From positions 1-64,000 of the forward strand of contig JAEXRM010000175.1 of assembly GCA_023440865.1 (NCBI GenBank): a stretch of DNA of 64,000 nt. Reading direction: 5' to 3'. The first letter of the stretch is position 1, and every line of letters starts with the position of its first letter. Of this stretch, positions 42,996 through 52,141 are shown piece by piece. The translations under genes and the position numbers were made by a program. Below the pieces are notes generated by a model, which was not told where the DNA came from, did no database searches, and was given only the letters and a program-made list of their open reading frames with translations. The DNA is from Bacillota bacterium (GTDB taxonomy: Bacteria; Bacillota; Clostridia; DSM-8532).

Positions 42996-44099
42996 TCAGA
43001 AGGTGCTTGTGATGAACATGCCCCCATGCAGGGACAGATCGACATCCTCGATGCGGTATCGGTTCTTCGCGGGTTCGCGGTACAGCAACCGAACCAGGGG
43101 GCTTTCGGGCATCAGCCGGTTCTGTCCGATGACCACACCCTTCTCGCCGGTGTTGAGCACCACGCCGCACCCCGTCGGATACATGCGGATGTGGCGCATG
43201 AACTTCTCCACCAGCGCCTCGTCGAGATGGTTGCTGGTCGTCCGGAGGATTTCGCGGTACACCTGGTCGGGCGTCATGCGACGCCGGTAGATGCGGTCGT
43301 TGGAGATGGCGTCGTAAATGTCGGCAATGGCGACCGTGCGCGCGAACAGCGGAATGGTACGGCCTTCGAGGTGCTGGGGGTAGCCCGATCCGTCCACGCG
43401 CTCATGGTGGTGCAGCGCGATGCGCGCGACATCCTCGGAGAAGCCCGCGCTGCGCAGAATCCGGTATCCCAGCTCCGTATGCTGCTTGATGCAGTCGAAC
43501 TCGGCGGCCGTGAGGTGTCCGGGCTTCGTGATGATGCGCTCGTCGACCCCCACCTTGCCGATATCGTGGAGAATGGCGCCGATGCCGAGCTCGCGGAGCG
43601 CCGTGCGGTCGAGATGCAGGTCCGTTCCGATGATGAGCGAGAGGACGCAGACATTGACGGAATGCTCGTATGTGTAATCGTCGATGGAACGCAGCTTTGA
43701 CAGCGAAAGCACGACATCTTCCTTGGACAGCAGCTGTTCGATGATGGCTTCGACGATGTGCGTGACCTTCGTGATGTCGCCCTGGCGCATCGAACCCAGC
43801 CGCACCATGATCTTCATGACCTGGTTCTCCGCCTGCCGCCGGGTTTTCTCACAGATGATGTCGTCGATGCGGACTTCCTTCTGCAGGATGTCGATGGGAT
43901 CTTCCACTGCCGGAAGGGCTGCGGTGGAAGGCAGCGGATCCTCGATGCAGATCTCGCGGATACCTGCGCCTTGAAGCCGTCCCAGGAAAGCGCTTCGAAA
44001 TGGAACGCCCTTGGATATGAGCATCCTGCCTTCGCTGGAATAGATGTCCTGGGCGATGACCGCACCGGGTGCGATCGCGTCTATGAGCGCTCTTTGCAT
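42996..44099 (-). CDS. HD-GYP domain protein (likely cyclic di-GMP phosphodiesterase)
   Basis: A 367-residue protein. The N-terminal 110 residues form a small alpha/beta domain; the HD-GYP domain spans about residues 135-300. Motifs are YEHSVNVCVLSLIIG, LHDIGKVGVDERII (HD), HHHERVDGSGYP (the GYP position reads GSGYP) and ADIYDAISNDRIYRR. It ends with a PilZ-like or beta-rich tail (TGCGVVLNTGEKGVVIGQN). The start at ATG 44099 has GGCGGGGG upstream; ATG 44144 is possible. Together with the GGDEF protein at 32-34 kb it supplies both sides of cyclic di-GMP turnover. Confidence 0.88.
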   Translation of the reverse strand: MQRALIDAIAPGAVIAQDIYSSEGRMLISKGVPFRSAFLGRLQGAGIREICIEDPLPSTAALPAVEDPIDILQKEVRIDDIICEKTRRQAENQVMKIMVRLGSMRQGDITKVTHIVEAIIEQLLSKEDVVLSLSKLRSIDDYTYEHSVNVCVLSLIIGTDLHLDRTALRELGIGAILHDIGKVGVDERIITKPGHLTAAEFDCIKQHTELGYRILRSAGFSEDVARIALHHHERVDGSGYPQHLEGRTIPLFARTVAIADIYDAISNDRIYRRRMTPDQVYREILRTTSNHLDEALVEKFMRHIRMYPTGCGVVLNTGEKGVVIGQNRLMPESPLVRLLYREPAKNRYRIEDVDLSLHGGMFITSTF

Positions 44100-44176
44100 A
44101 CCCCCGCCAGCCTGGACCGGTTTTGTCCTTCGTACATCGACCATCCGACAGTATTCGCCAGAATGGCCTCCCGTCC

Positions 44177-44206
44177 AATGTAGCATAACCGAAACCTGCA
44201 AGTCAA
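44177..44206 (-). promoter_or_regulatory. Promoter of the HD-GYP gene
   Basis: On the minus strand TTGACT (44201-44206) and TACATT (44177-44182, with an extended TGC) are 18 bp apart, about 80 bp before ATG 44099. The rest of the 323-bp gap 44100-44422 shows no gene and no purine riboswitch in front of the permease. Confidence 0.5.
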
Positions 44207-44422
44207 TGTTTGCAGGCATTACAGGATCATGACAGGACCCGTCGCAATCCGGCGCCCAGCCTTTCGCATTGTCACCAAAACGATCCGTTTCCCGTCTATA
44301 CAATCACGATCCGCTCTGGTACGATATTCCCGCAATTGTCATGCATCATGCCCAACCCATGACGGCGGAGGAAGGCGCCACCCGCTTTCGCCGGACACCA
44401 TCACGCCACAAAGGGGGACCGT

Positions 44423-45808
44423 ATGGAGAAACTGTTCCAGCTCAAGGCACACGGCACCAATCCGAGAACCGAGATCATGGCCGGCTTCACCACCTTCTTC
44501 ACCATGGCCTACATCCTGTTCGTCAATCCGTCCATCCTGTCCGCAACAGGCATGGACAAAGGCGCCGTCTTCGTCGCCACCATCATCGCGACCGCCGTCG
44601 CCACCTTCATCATGGCGTTTGTCGCGAACGTGCCCTACGCGGTCGCACCCGGCATGGGCCTGAACGCCCTGTTCACCTATACGGTGTGCCTGGGCATGGG
44701 CATCCCGTGGCAGCAGGCCCTGGGCATCGTCTTCATCTGCGGCATGGTCAACATCCTCATCACGGTCACCAAGGTCCGCAAGACCATCATCAAGGCCATC
44801 CCCCACTCCCTGCAGTACGCCGTCAGCGGCGGCATCGGCCTGTTCATCGCCTACATCGGCTTCATGGACGCGCATTTCCTCGACTTCACGCCCAACAGCG
44901 CGGCCAACGCCATCGGCCAGTTCAGCAACGTGGTGCCCGCGCTGACGAACTTCACCGATCCGACCTCCGTGCTGGCCATCATCGGCCTGGTGCTCATCGT
45001 CGTGCTCATGCTGCTGAACGTGCGCGGCGCCATCCTCATCGGCATCCTCGCAACGACCGTCATCGGCATTCCGATGGGTGTGACGCAGCTGCCGCAGATC
45101 ACGGCCGCCTCGTTCATTCCGCCCTCCCTCTCCCCCACATTCTTCAAGCTCGACATCCTGGGCCTGTTCTCCGATCCCACCCAGCTGTTCAAGATCCTCA
45201 CGCTCATCCTGACATTCAGCCTGGCGGACACGTTCGACACCATCGGCACCTTCCTGGGCACCGGGCGCAAGACCGGCATCTTCGACGAGCAGGACGAGGC
45301 TTCGCTCGAGAAGGGCAAGGGCATGTCCTCCAAGCTCGACCGCGCCCTGTTCGCCGATGCCACGGCCACCTCGATCGGCGCCCTGGTCGGCACCAGCAAC
45401 ACCACCACCTACATCGAGAGCGCCGCCGGCATGGCGGTGGGCGGCCGCACGGGCATGACCTCGATGGTTGTCGGGCTCCTGTTCCTCGCCTCCCTGTTCC
45501 TCTCGCCCATCGCGATGATGGTGCCGATGGCCGCCATCGCACCCGCACTCATCGTCGTCGGCATCCTGATGATGGAATCGCTGATGAAGGTCAGCTGGCA
45601 CGACTTCGAGGATGCCACGGCCGCCTTCTTCACGGCCGTCGTGATGCCGCTCACCTACAGCATCGCCACAGGCGTGGCGGCCGGTTTCATCTTCCATGTG
45701 CTCACCAAGCTCGTCAAGGGCAAGGCCAAGGAAGTGCATCCGGTCATGTATGTCGTCTCGGCCCTGTTCCTGGTCAAGTACATCATCGACGCACTGCGGC
45801 TGGTCTGA
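44423..45808 (+). CDS. AzgA-type NCS2 adenine/guanine/hypoxanthine permease
   Basis: A 461-residue transporter with about 12-14 membrane segments that imports purine bases with protons. Signatures are GFTTFFTMAYILFVNPSIL at the N-terminus, AVAPGMGLNALFTYTV, LTFSLADTFDTIGTFLGTG, ADATATSIGALVGTSNTTTY and IESAAGMAVGGRTGM, all typical of PbuG/AzgA proteins. GGGGGA lies 5 nt before ATG 44423. It is a single-gene unit ending at a strong hairpin terminator. Confidence 0.95.
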   Translation: MEKLFQLKAHGTNPRTEIMAGFTTFFTMAYILFVNPSILSATGMDKGAVFVATIIATAVATFIMAFVANVPYAVAPGMGLNALFTYTVCLGMGIPWQQALGIVFICGMVNILITVTKVRKTIIKAIPHSLQYAVSGGIGLFIAYIGFMDAHFLDFTPNSAANAIGQFSNVVPALTNFTDPTSVLAIIGLVLIVVLMLLNVRGAILIGILATTVIGIPMGVTQLPQITAASFIPPSLSPTFFKLDILGLFSDPTQLFKILTLILTFSLADTFDTIGTFLGTGRKTGIFDEQDEASLEKGKGMSSKLDRALFADATATSIGALVGTSNTTTYIESAAGMAVGGRTGMTSMVVGLLFLASLFLSPIAMMVPMAAIAPALIVVGILMMESLMKVSWHDFEDATAAFFTAVVMPLTYSIATGVAAGFIFHVLTKLVKGKAKEVHPVMYVVSALFLVKYIIDALRLV

Positions 45809-45922
45809 ATCGTTGCCGCATGCCGCTTTTGCCGAGATTGCGGCGCACCCGGGCATCAACGGCATCAACGGCATGACGGTGCGTGACGGGCATCGTGAAT
45901 GAACCGCTCCAACAATCCAAAA

Positions 45923-45964
45923 GGCGGATGCGCAACGGCAGGAGGTTCCGTTGCTGCATCCGCC
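45923..45964. terminator. Bidirectional terminator between the purine permease and htrA
   Basis: GGCGGATGC-GCAACGG (5' arm) pairs with CCGTTGC-TGCATCCGCC (3' arm) over 16 bp with one bulged base and a 9-nt loop. TTCATTTT follows on the plus strand, and CCTTTTGG follows on the minus strand, so it can serve both convergent genes. Confidence 0.8.
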
Positions 45965-45979
45965 TTCATTTTGTCACGG

Positions 45980-46010
45980 TCCATCCGGAGTTCCTGAGGC
46001 TCCGGATGGA
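45980..46010. repeat. Second perfect hairpin in the permease-htrA gap
   Basis: TCCATCCGGAG (45980-45990) and CTCCGGATGGA (46000-46010) form an 11-bp perfect stem with a 9-nt loop. A third, smaller stem TCCTGCC/GGCAGGA lies at 46061-46078. Neither has a T-run; they may protect 3' ends or assist termination. Confidence 0.6.
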
Positions 46011-46103
46011 TCCCGGGTCGTTTTCACCCTGCGCGGACCGGCCCGCGCGCCGCCAGCAGATCCTGCCACACGGCAGGACCCCGGCCGGCGACGGGCAGTC
46101 GGC

Positions 46104-47540
46104 TCACTTCGCTTCCGTAAAGGTCGCTTTCACGCTGAGTTTCTGCGTATTGCGCACATAGGTGATCGTGACGGTGTCTCCCGCCTTGTAGCTTTTCTTG
46201 ACCAGGTTCAGCTCACTCATGGTCGTGACGGTCTTGCCGGCGATGCCCGTGATGATGTCGCCAGCCCGGATGCCGGCCTTGTACGCACCGCCCTCCGTGT
46301 CGGCCTCTGTCACGTAGATGCCGACCGGCACGTTGTACATCTGTGACATGACATCGGTGATGTCCTGGCCGGTGATGCCAAGGTAGGGACGGTTCTTGAC
46401 GTAGCCGTACGCAATGAGCGAGGAGATGATGGGCTTGGCATCATCGATCGCGATCGCGAAGCCCAGGCCCTCGACACCGGTCATCGAGATTTTCGAGGTG
46501 TTGATGCCGATGACCTGCCCCTGCGAGTTCACCAGCGCGCCGCCGCTGTTGCCGGGGTTGATGGCCGCGTCGGTCTGGATGAGGTTGAGGGAGGATTCCT
46601 CACCGTCGATCTTGCGGTTGAGCGCGGACACCACGCCCACGGTGACGGAGCCGGCAAACTCCATGCCCAGCGGATTGCCGATGGCCACGGCCAGCTCCCC
46701 GACCTCCAGCCTGGACGACGAGCCGAGTTCGGCCGCCTTCAATCCGGTGAGGCCGATCTTGAGGACGGCCAGATCATTCTCGCTGTCACCGCCGACAAAG
46801 CTTGCCTTGGCCGACCGGCCGTCGGGCAGAAACACCTCGAGTGTCGTCCGGTCGGCGTATCCGCTCTTGGGATCGGCGTAGCTGACGACGTGGTAGTTCG
46901 TGATGACGTATCCGTCAGAGCTCGTGATGATGCCGGATCCCTCGCTCGGTTGCTGGTTGCCGGTCTGGAACCGGCGTGTGTTCGTTGTGGTGACCGTCAT
47001 CCGGATGCCGACGACCGAAGGCCCGACCTCCTCCGCGATGTCGGTCACCGAGGAACCCTTGGTCAGGGTGGTCCGGGTCAGGGGGGCGCCGGATGAAGCC
47101 TTTGTGTCCGCCGCGCCGACATTGCTCAGCGCCTCGGCCTTTGTGGCCAGTTCAAGCGCGTCCTGCGCGTCGGCCAGCGCCGTTCTGGTTTCATCGATTG
47201 CCGTGCGGGTCTCGTCGATCGTTCCGTTTGCCGCAGCCAGCGCGCTTTCCTGGCTGACCAGTTTCCCGTTCAGTTCCTCGATCAGCGCCGCCTGTCGGGT
47301 GATTTGGCCGTTGAGACTGCCATATGCGCTTGTCACCCCTACGGTGGCGCCGCCTACCAGCGTGACGGCGAGCAGGGCCGCTCCGGCCCGTTCCCAGCCG
47401 ACGCGCCTGCGGCGCCTGCCGTGGAACGATTGCCGCGGTGAATCCGCCGCACTGCCGCCGATGTCGGCCCGCCGCATTGCCGGCAGGATGGGAGACTGTC
47501 CTTCCCATGCGTTGCTGTCGTTGCGTTCATCAAACATCAT
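46104..47540 (-). CDS. htrA: Membrane-anchored HtrA/DegP-like serine protease
   Basis: A 478-residue envelope quality-control protease. A cytoplasmic N-terminus (about 50 residues, Arg-rich) leads into one membrane helix (AGAALLAVTLVGGATVGV), then an extracytoplasmic coiled coil with a repeated DETRTA motif. The trypsin-like domain has the triad His in ITNYHVVS, Asp in SENDLAVLKI and Ser in AINPGNSGGALVN. One PDZ domain is C-terminal (YLGITGQDITDV ... AGIRAGDIITGIAGK). AGGAGG stands 8 nt before ATG 47540. An inverted repeat upstream may be an operator of an envelope-stress regulator. Confidence 0.95.
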   Translation of the reverse strand: MMFDERNDSNAWEGQSPILPAMRRADIGGSAADSPRQSFHGRRRRRVGWERAGAALLAVTLVGGATVGVTSAYGSLNGQITRQAALIEELNGKLVSQESALAAANGTIDETRTAIDETRTALADAQDALELATKAEALSNVGAADTKASSGAPLTRTTLTKGSSVTDIAEEVGPSVVGIRMTVTTTNTRRFQTGNQQPSEGSGIITSSDGYVITNYHVVSYADPKSGYADRTTLEVFLPDGRSAKASFVGGDSENDLAVLKIGLTGLKAAELGSSSRLEVGELAVAIGNPLGMEFAGSVTVGVVSALNRKIDGEESSLNLIQTDAAINPGNSGGALVNSQGQVIGINTSKISMTGVEGLGFAIAIDDAKPIISSLIAYGYVKNRPYLGITGQDITDVMSQMYNVPVGIYVTEADTEGGAYKAGIRAGDIITGIAGKTVTTMSELNLVKKSYKAGDTVTITYVRNTQKLSVKATFTEAK

Positions 47541-47932
47541 GTCGCACACCTCCTGACATGAATCTATCAGACGGAGTTGAAAAGCGTCTGAAATGAGTGA
47601 AACCTTGTATGGCGGGGATCCGTGACGCATCCGCCCCCGTTTGTGCGGATGTGGTGCGATCCCTTCGACCGGCGTCTCCATCCGATCCCCATGCTCATAC
47701 AATACACCCCGATTTTGAACAGGGATGGTCAAAGTTGTGAATGGATTGTAAACAATGGAACCGAAGGATGTGGGAAGGGTCCGCCATCGGAGCCATTCGT
47801 GACAGAAAAACCGCGATTCCTCACTTCACCACGCTAAATCGATCATGCTACAATGGTTTTGCCCGGCTCATCAGCCGGCGAATCGAACGAGAGAGGCCGC
47901 CGCAGTTCCATGTGGCGCACGGGAGCACACCG
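47541..47932. other. Divergent gap between htrA and the chemotaxis gene
   Basis: The 392-bp gap contains no credible gene. At 47568-47590 CAGACG faces CGTCTG across 11 bp in the htrA promoter area. A TACAAT box (TGCTACAATGG) lies near 47850 and could start the chemotaxis transcript. No clear sigma-28-type promoter is seen. Confidence 0.4.
47568..47590. promoter_or_regulatory. Inverted repeat CAGACG-N11-CGTCTG upstream of htrA
   Basis: The two 6-bp arms (47568-47573 and 47585-47590) lie 28-50 bp before the htrA start. Position and symmetry suggest an operator for an htrA regulator, perhaps of the CssR type, but the regulator gene is not in the window. Confidence 0.3.
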
Positions 47933-49453
47933 ATGGACAACCGCTCGTTTCTCGCGCAGAACACGCGCAAGGGCCACACCCGCCAGCTCATCGCCATCAT
48001 CCTGATCACCGTGTTCGGAAACCTCGCGACGGTAGCCCAGCTGGCGGCCGGACGGGCCAGTGCGGGCATCACGTACGGCCGCATCGGCATCGAGCTTGCC
48101 ATCAATGCAGGCATCATCCTCGCCTGCTGGCTGTTCTTCCGCCGTTTCGGCGATCTGCCGGTCAGCCGGTATGTCAGCGTGACCATGGTTGCCGCCATCA
48201 TGTTCATCTACCACCTGATGATCCCCGGTGTCGCCGACTCCTATGCCAACCTGTATGCCATCATGATCCTCGCGTTGATGTATTTCGACCCGCTGATCTC
48301 GTTGTATGCCTCGTTCCTGACCATCGCCGCGCATACCGTCATGATCATCCTGGAACCGGACAAGATCCCCGCGGCCACACGCACCTCGTCGATTGTGGCC
48401 CGTTATGTCTGCTTCATGATCGCCGCCGTTTCCTCCTTCGTGGTGGCGCGCATCGCGGCGGAGCTGCTGCGGACCGCCATCGCAAACGACGCGCAGAGTC
48501 GCCAACTGGTCTCCAGCCTCAACAGCGTGGCCGATGGCGTGCTGGGCAAGGCCGAATCGCTCGCCGGCGCCTCCGAGTCGCTGCATGTCTCCGCCAGTGA
48601 GGCGAAGGTTGCCTCGGATCAGGTCAACACCAGCATCGACGGTCTCGCCCACGGGGCGACGGAATCCGCCCACGCCGCCAGCAGTGCCGCTTCCCTCGTG
48701 CGGCAGATGTCCGAGGCCCTGTCGCAGATCTCGGAGAATGTGACCGACGTAAACAGTCAGACCGTCTCGTTCCGGGATATCGTAGACCGGGCCAACAAGG
48801 TGGTGCGCGAGCAGAACGACTGCACGCTGGCCAGCAGGGATGCACAGGCTTCCCTGGACGAGGCCCTGCGCTCCCTCACCGAACGGTCGAAGAAAATCGG
48901 GGACATTGTCGAGCTCATCACCGGCATCGCCGAGCAGACCAACCTGCTTGCCCTCAACGCGGCCATCGAGGCGGCGCGCGCCGGTGAATCGGGACGCGGT
49001 TTCGCCGTCGTCGCCGAGGAGGTCCGCAAGCTGGCCGAAGGCTCGCAGCAGGCGGCACGCAACATCGAGGTCCTGGTGCGTGACATCGGCACCGACATGA
49101 TTGCCACCACCGAGCGTATCCGCCACACCGGAGCGATCAACACGCGCATGGACAAGGCGGTCAACGACGTGCAGGCCATGTTCACCCGCATCCACGAAGG
49201 TTCCGGGCACATCGACCGTTCGATCGGCGAAGTGTCCGCGGCGATCGAGGAGATGCTTTCCACCAGCGAGGTCGCGGTCACCGAGGTGGCGCGCATCTCG
49301 GCGGTGACGCAGGACGCGGCCGCCAGCAGCGAGGAGATCGCCGCCCTGTCCGACCAGCAGACCCAGCGCGCCCATTCCATGATCGACCAGGCCCGGAACG
49401 TGGCGCAAACCGCCGACGAGCTGCGGCGCATGGTCGCCGGACTGCGCAGCTGA
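47933..49453 (+). CDS. Methyl-accepting chemotaxis protein with multi-pass membrane sensor
   Basis: A 506-residue chemoreceptor. The N-terminal about 190 residues carry some six membrane helices (LIAIILITVFGNLATVAQL, IGIELAINAGIILACWLFF, YVCFMIAAVSSFVVARIAA) rather than a large periplasmic domain. The cytoplasmic signalling domain follows, with the kinase-control hairpin IAEQTNLLALNAAIEAARAG ESGRGFAVVAEEVRKLAEGS. GGAG lies about 8 nt before ATG 47933; upstream in-frame codons lack a ribosome binding site. No HAMP domain is obvious. Cognate Che proteins are not in the window. Confidence 0.92.
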   Translation: MDNRSFLAQNTRKGHTRQLIAIILITVFGNLATVAQLAAGRASAGITYGRIGIELAINAGIILACWLFFRRFGDLPVSRYVSVTMVAAIMFIYHLMIPGVADSYANLYAIMILALMYFDPLISLYASFLTIAAHTVMIILEPDKIPAATRTSSIVARYVCFMIAAVSSFVVARIAAELLRTAIANDAQSRQLVSSLNSVADGVLGKAESLAGASESLHVSASEAKVASDQVNTSIDGLAHGATESAHAASSAASLVRQMSEALSQISENVTDVNSQTVSFRDIVDRANKVVREQNDCTLASRDAQASLDEALRSLTERSKKIGDIVELITGIAEQTNLLALNAAIEAARAGESGRGFAVVAEEVRKLAEGSQQAARNIEVLVRDIGTDMIATTERIRHTGAINTRMDKAVNDVQAMFTRIHEGSGHIDRSIGEVSAAIEEMLSTSEVAVTEVARISAVTQDAAASSEEIAALSDQQTQRAHSMIDQARNVAQTADELRRMVAGLRS

Positions 49454-49521
49454 ACCGGAACAGGTGGCCGCACGCCGCTTGCCCGCAAGCGTCGCACAAC
49501 CGGTTCCATCAACGACAAGAC

Positions 49522-49549
49522 AAGGGGGGGTCCAAAAGGGCCCCCCCTT
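49522..49549 (+). terminator. Terminator after the chemotaxis gene
   Basis: AAGGGGGGG (49522-49530) pairs with CCCCCCCTT (49541-49549) with a 10-nt loop, about 70 bp beyond the stop of the chemotaxis gene. The T-tract is short (TTTCCCTTT). Confidence 0.65.
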
Positions 49550-49657
49550 TCCCTTTGGCGACCACCGGGACACGGGCAGGCACGGCGCCTTTGCGTCGCC
49601 GGTTTGAACGGCGGCAAACCGGCGAGGATTGTCGGTGAAAACGTGTGCTTTGTCGCA

Positions 49658-49687
49658 TTGACGCCCCCTGCGGCAAGTCCATAGAAT
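49658..49687 (+). promoter_or_regulatory. Promoter of the SDR-ThuA-esterase operon
   Basis: TTGACG (49658-49663) and TAGAAT (49682-49687) are 18 bp apart; transcription would begin about 27 bp before ATG 49722. Confidence 0.55.
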
Positions 49688-49721
49688 GGTTGCAGAACGC
49701 CGCAAAGGGGGATCTGCTGCA

Positions 49722-50492
49722 ATGAACGTGCTGCTGACGGGTGCAGACCGCGGGCTGGGTATCGGCACCGCCGGACGGCTGCTGGAACTGGGCCATGTCG
49801 TATATGCCGGCCAATACCTGACGGGCTGGCAGGAACTGGCCGATCTTGAAGCCCTGTACCCGGACCGCCTGATCCGGATCCCGCTCGACGTGTCGGACCT
49901 CGCAAGCGTGCAGGCTGCCGCGGAAGCAGTCCGCAGACGCACCGACTCCCTCGACATGCTCATCAACAATGCCGGCATCGTCGGCCGCCCGCTGCCCCGC
50001 AGCGGCGAGCTGATCGCAGCCGGATACAGGCAGGCTCCCGATCCCGGCGCGCCGCCGGAAGAGGGCCTGTCGCAGCCGTACGATGCCATGCGCGCGGCAT
50101 ATGAGGTCAACGCCCTCGGTGCGGCGCGCGTGGTGGAATGCTTCCTGCCGTTGCTCGCCCACAGCACCGTCAAGCGCCTGTGCTTCGTTTCGAGCGAGGC
50201 CGGCAGCGTCACCGCCAGCCAGCGGCAGGAGATGTTCGGCTATTGCATGTCCAAGGCGGCCCTGAACATGTACGTGAAGATCCTGTTCAACCGGCTGCGC
50301 CCGGCCGGCTACACCTTCCGCCTGTATCACCCGGGTTGGGTCCGTTCCTACATGGGGGGCACAAAGAACCTGCTGGGCGACCTGGAACCGGAGGTCGCCG
50401 GCCAATGCGCCGTCTCGCACTGGCTCGAACCGCTGGCGGACGAGGACAGCCTGCAGCTGATCGACTACACGGGCAAGATCTGGCCCTACTGA
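49722..50492 (+). CDS. Short-chain dehydrogenase/reductase
   Basis: A 256-residue cytoplasmic oxidoreductase. The cofactor loop is NVLLTGADRGLGIGTAGRLL, NNAG follows near residue 86, and the catalytic set is Ser (CFVSSEAGSV) with the YCMSK Tyr/Lys pair. GGGGGA precedes ATG 49722. It opens a four-gene operon with a ThuA-like protein and two esterases, so a sugar or sugar-ester substrate is plausible but not shown. Confidence 0.88.
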   Translation: MNVLLTGADRGLGIGTAGRLLELGHVVYAGQYLTGWQELADLEALYPDRLIRIPLDVSDLASVQAAAEAVRRRTDSLDMLINNAGIVGRPLPRSGELIAAGYRQAPDPGAPPEEGLSQPYDAMRAAYEVNALGAARVVECFLPLLAHSTVKRLCFVSSEAGSVTASQRQEMFGYCMSKAALNMYVKILFNRLRPAGYTFRLYHPGWVRSYMGGTKNLLGDLEPEVAGQCAVSHWLEPLADEDSLQLIDYTGKIWPY

Positions 50493-50568
50493 CGCAGACC
50501 GCCCATGCCATGTCCGCGCGCCCATCCGACCAAGACTGCGCAACCGCGCATCAGCCAAAGGAGGCACC

Positions 50569-51204
50569 ATGCAGCACAAACGCATCCTGATTCTCGGCGA
50601 CCACACCTCCGTCCTGTGGCACCCCCTCACGCCGGCGGAACCGCATCTGCGCGAAACGCTTGGTTCAGGCTTCGAGCTGACCTTCTCGGAGGCATATCCG
50701 GATCTGACGGCCGAAACGCTGGCCGGATACGATCTGGTGATCAACTACATCGACAACTGGCAAAACCGCGGGACCGTCTCGGCGGCCGTGGCCCTGCAGG
50801 GCTGGGTGGCGCAGGGCGGACCCCTGCTGACGCTGCACAGCGGCATCATCACGCGCGATCCGTTCTTCCTGCTGCCGATGCAGGGCGGCGCCTTCACCAA
50901 GCATGAGGCATACACCACCCTGCACTTCCATGCCGTCGGCGACCCGCATCCCGTCACGGCGGGCGTCGAGCCCTTCGACATGCAGGACGAACCGTACGAG
51001 TTCGAACTGGACCCGTTCACACCCCGCAACCACATCCTCGCCTTCGAGCTCGACGGACGCACCTACCCGGCCGGCTGGGTCATCCGCTACGGCTTCGGCC
51101 GCATCGTGTACCTTGCGCCGGGTCACGACGGCCGCTCGTTCGCGGTTCCCGGCTTCCAGCAGCTCATCCGCAACAGCGCCGCATGGCTGACGGAAGCGGA
51201 GTGA
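50569..51204 (+). CDS. ThuA-like domain protein
   Basis: A 211-residue protein of the ThuA/glutamine-amidotransferase-like fold (KRILILGDHTSVLWHPL, YDLVINYIDNW, GGPLLTLHSGIIT, GFGRIVYLAPGHD). ThuA relatives act in trehalose or other disaccharide catabolism and often accompany dehydrogenases. AAAGGAGG lies 5-6 nt before ATG 50569. It lies 76 bp after the SDR gene and 118 bp before the first esterase. Exact reaction unknown. Confidence 0.85.
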   Translation: MQHKRILILGDHTSVLWHPLTPAEPHLRETLGSGFELTFSEAYPDLTAETLAGYDLVINYIDNWQNRGTVSAAVALQGWVAQGGPLLTLHSGIITRDPFFLLPMQGGAFTKHEAYTTLHFHAVGDPHPVTAGVEPFDMQDEPYEFELDPFTPRNHILAFELDGRTYPAGWVIRYGFGRIVYLAPGHDGRSFAVPGFQQLIRNSAAWLTEAE

Positions 51205-51322
51205 TGCCGGCCATCACGGCAATCCGGTGATCCGTGTGGCGGCCACACGGCAGGGCTTGTGCTCCCGCCGGACGCATCACCGAAGAACCGGCAAATCCGA
51301 TCGGCAACACAGGGAGGGAAAC

Positions 51323-52141
51323 ATGGCACTCTTGCACGTCGACTTCTTTTCCGACGTCCTGGGCATGTGCGTCGAGATGGACGTCATCCTGCCGCAGGCT
51401 ACCCGCGGGCAGATCGGCATGGCGGGCAAATCCGCCGACGAGGGCGACTGGCCCGTGCTGTACCTGCTCCACGGCATGAGCGACGACCACACCATCTGGC
51501 AGCGCCGCACATCCATCGAGCGGTATGTCAGCGAATACGGCATGGCGGTCGTGATGCCGAGCACCCAGCTGGGCTGGTACACCGACATGGCGGTCGGCCA
51601 GAAATGGTGGACCTATCTCTCGCAGGAGCTGCCCGCCGTCGTGCACGCGTTCTTTCCGAACATCACGACCAAACGGGAAAAGACCTTTGCGGCGGGGCTT
51701 TCCATGGGTGGCTACGGCGCGCTCAAGTGCGGCCTGTGCGCGCCGGAAACGTTCGGCGCAGTCGCGGCGCTCTCGGGCGGGCTCGATGTCGCAACCCTCT
51801 GTGAAAACCCGAAGACCCACGAATCCACAAACCTGTGGCAGGACATCTTCGGCGATCCGGACAAGGTCCGCGGCGGGGTGAACGATCTGTTCACGGCAGC
51901 CCGGCAGCTGGCGGCCGGAAACGGGCCGAAGCCGGCCATCTACATCTGGTGCGGCTCCGAGGATTTCCTCATCCAGCACAACCGCGACATGAAGGCACAC
52001 CTCGAGCAGCTGGCAATCCCATTCACCTATGAGGAATCCCCCGGCGACCACCAGTGGAAGTACTGGGACGAGAAGATCCAGACCGTGCTCGCATGGCTGC
52101 CGGTCACGCAACCCGAGGGAGGTGCGCAGGGATGGCTCTGA
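51323..52141 (+). CDS. Esterase D-like alpha/beta hydrolase (first of a tandem pair)
   Basis: A 272-residue putative esterase. The fold is marked by VLYLLHGMSDDHTIWQRRTS (oxyanion region), the nucleophile in GLSMGGYGALKCGL, the acid in WCGSEDFLIQHN and the His in SPGDHQWKYWDEKI. Members include tributyrin esterase EstA and acetylxylan or feruloyl esterases. GGGAGGG precedes ATG 51323. No signal peptide is seen, so it probably deacylates imported sugars. Its 3' end overlaps the second esterase by 10 bp. The two share several near-identical segments, so they arose by duplication. Confidence 0.88.
   Translation: MALLHVDFFSDVLGMCVEMDVILPQATRGQIGMAGKSADEGDWPVLYLLHGMSDDHTIWQRRTSIERYVSEYGMAVVMPSTQLGWYTDMAVGQKWWTYLSQELPAVVHAFFPNITTKREKTFAAGLSMGGYGALKCGLCAPETFGAVAALSGGLDVATLCENPKTHESTNLWQDIFGDPDKVRGGVNDLFTAARQLAAGNGPKPAIYIWCGSEDFLIQHNRDMKAHLEQLAIPFTYEESPGDHQWKYWDEKIQTVLAWLPVTQPEGGAQGWL

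Noticed and set aside
44225..44422. Purine riboswitch before the purine permease
   Set aside because: The conserved loop and junction sequences of the purine aptamer are absent.
44339..45874. A 511-codon minus-strand frame opposite the purine permease
   Set aside because: Asp/Gly/Glu-rich antisense shadow of a clear AzgA-type transporter.
47843..50212. A 789-codon minus-strand open frame across the chemotaxis and SDR genes
   Set aside because: Antisense to two genes with clear domains and crosses a terminator and a promoter.
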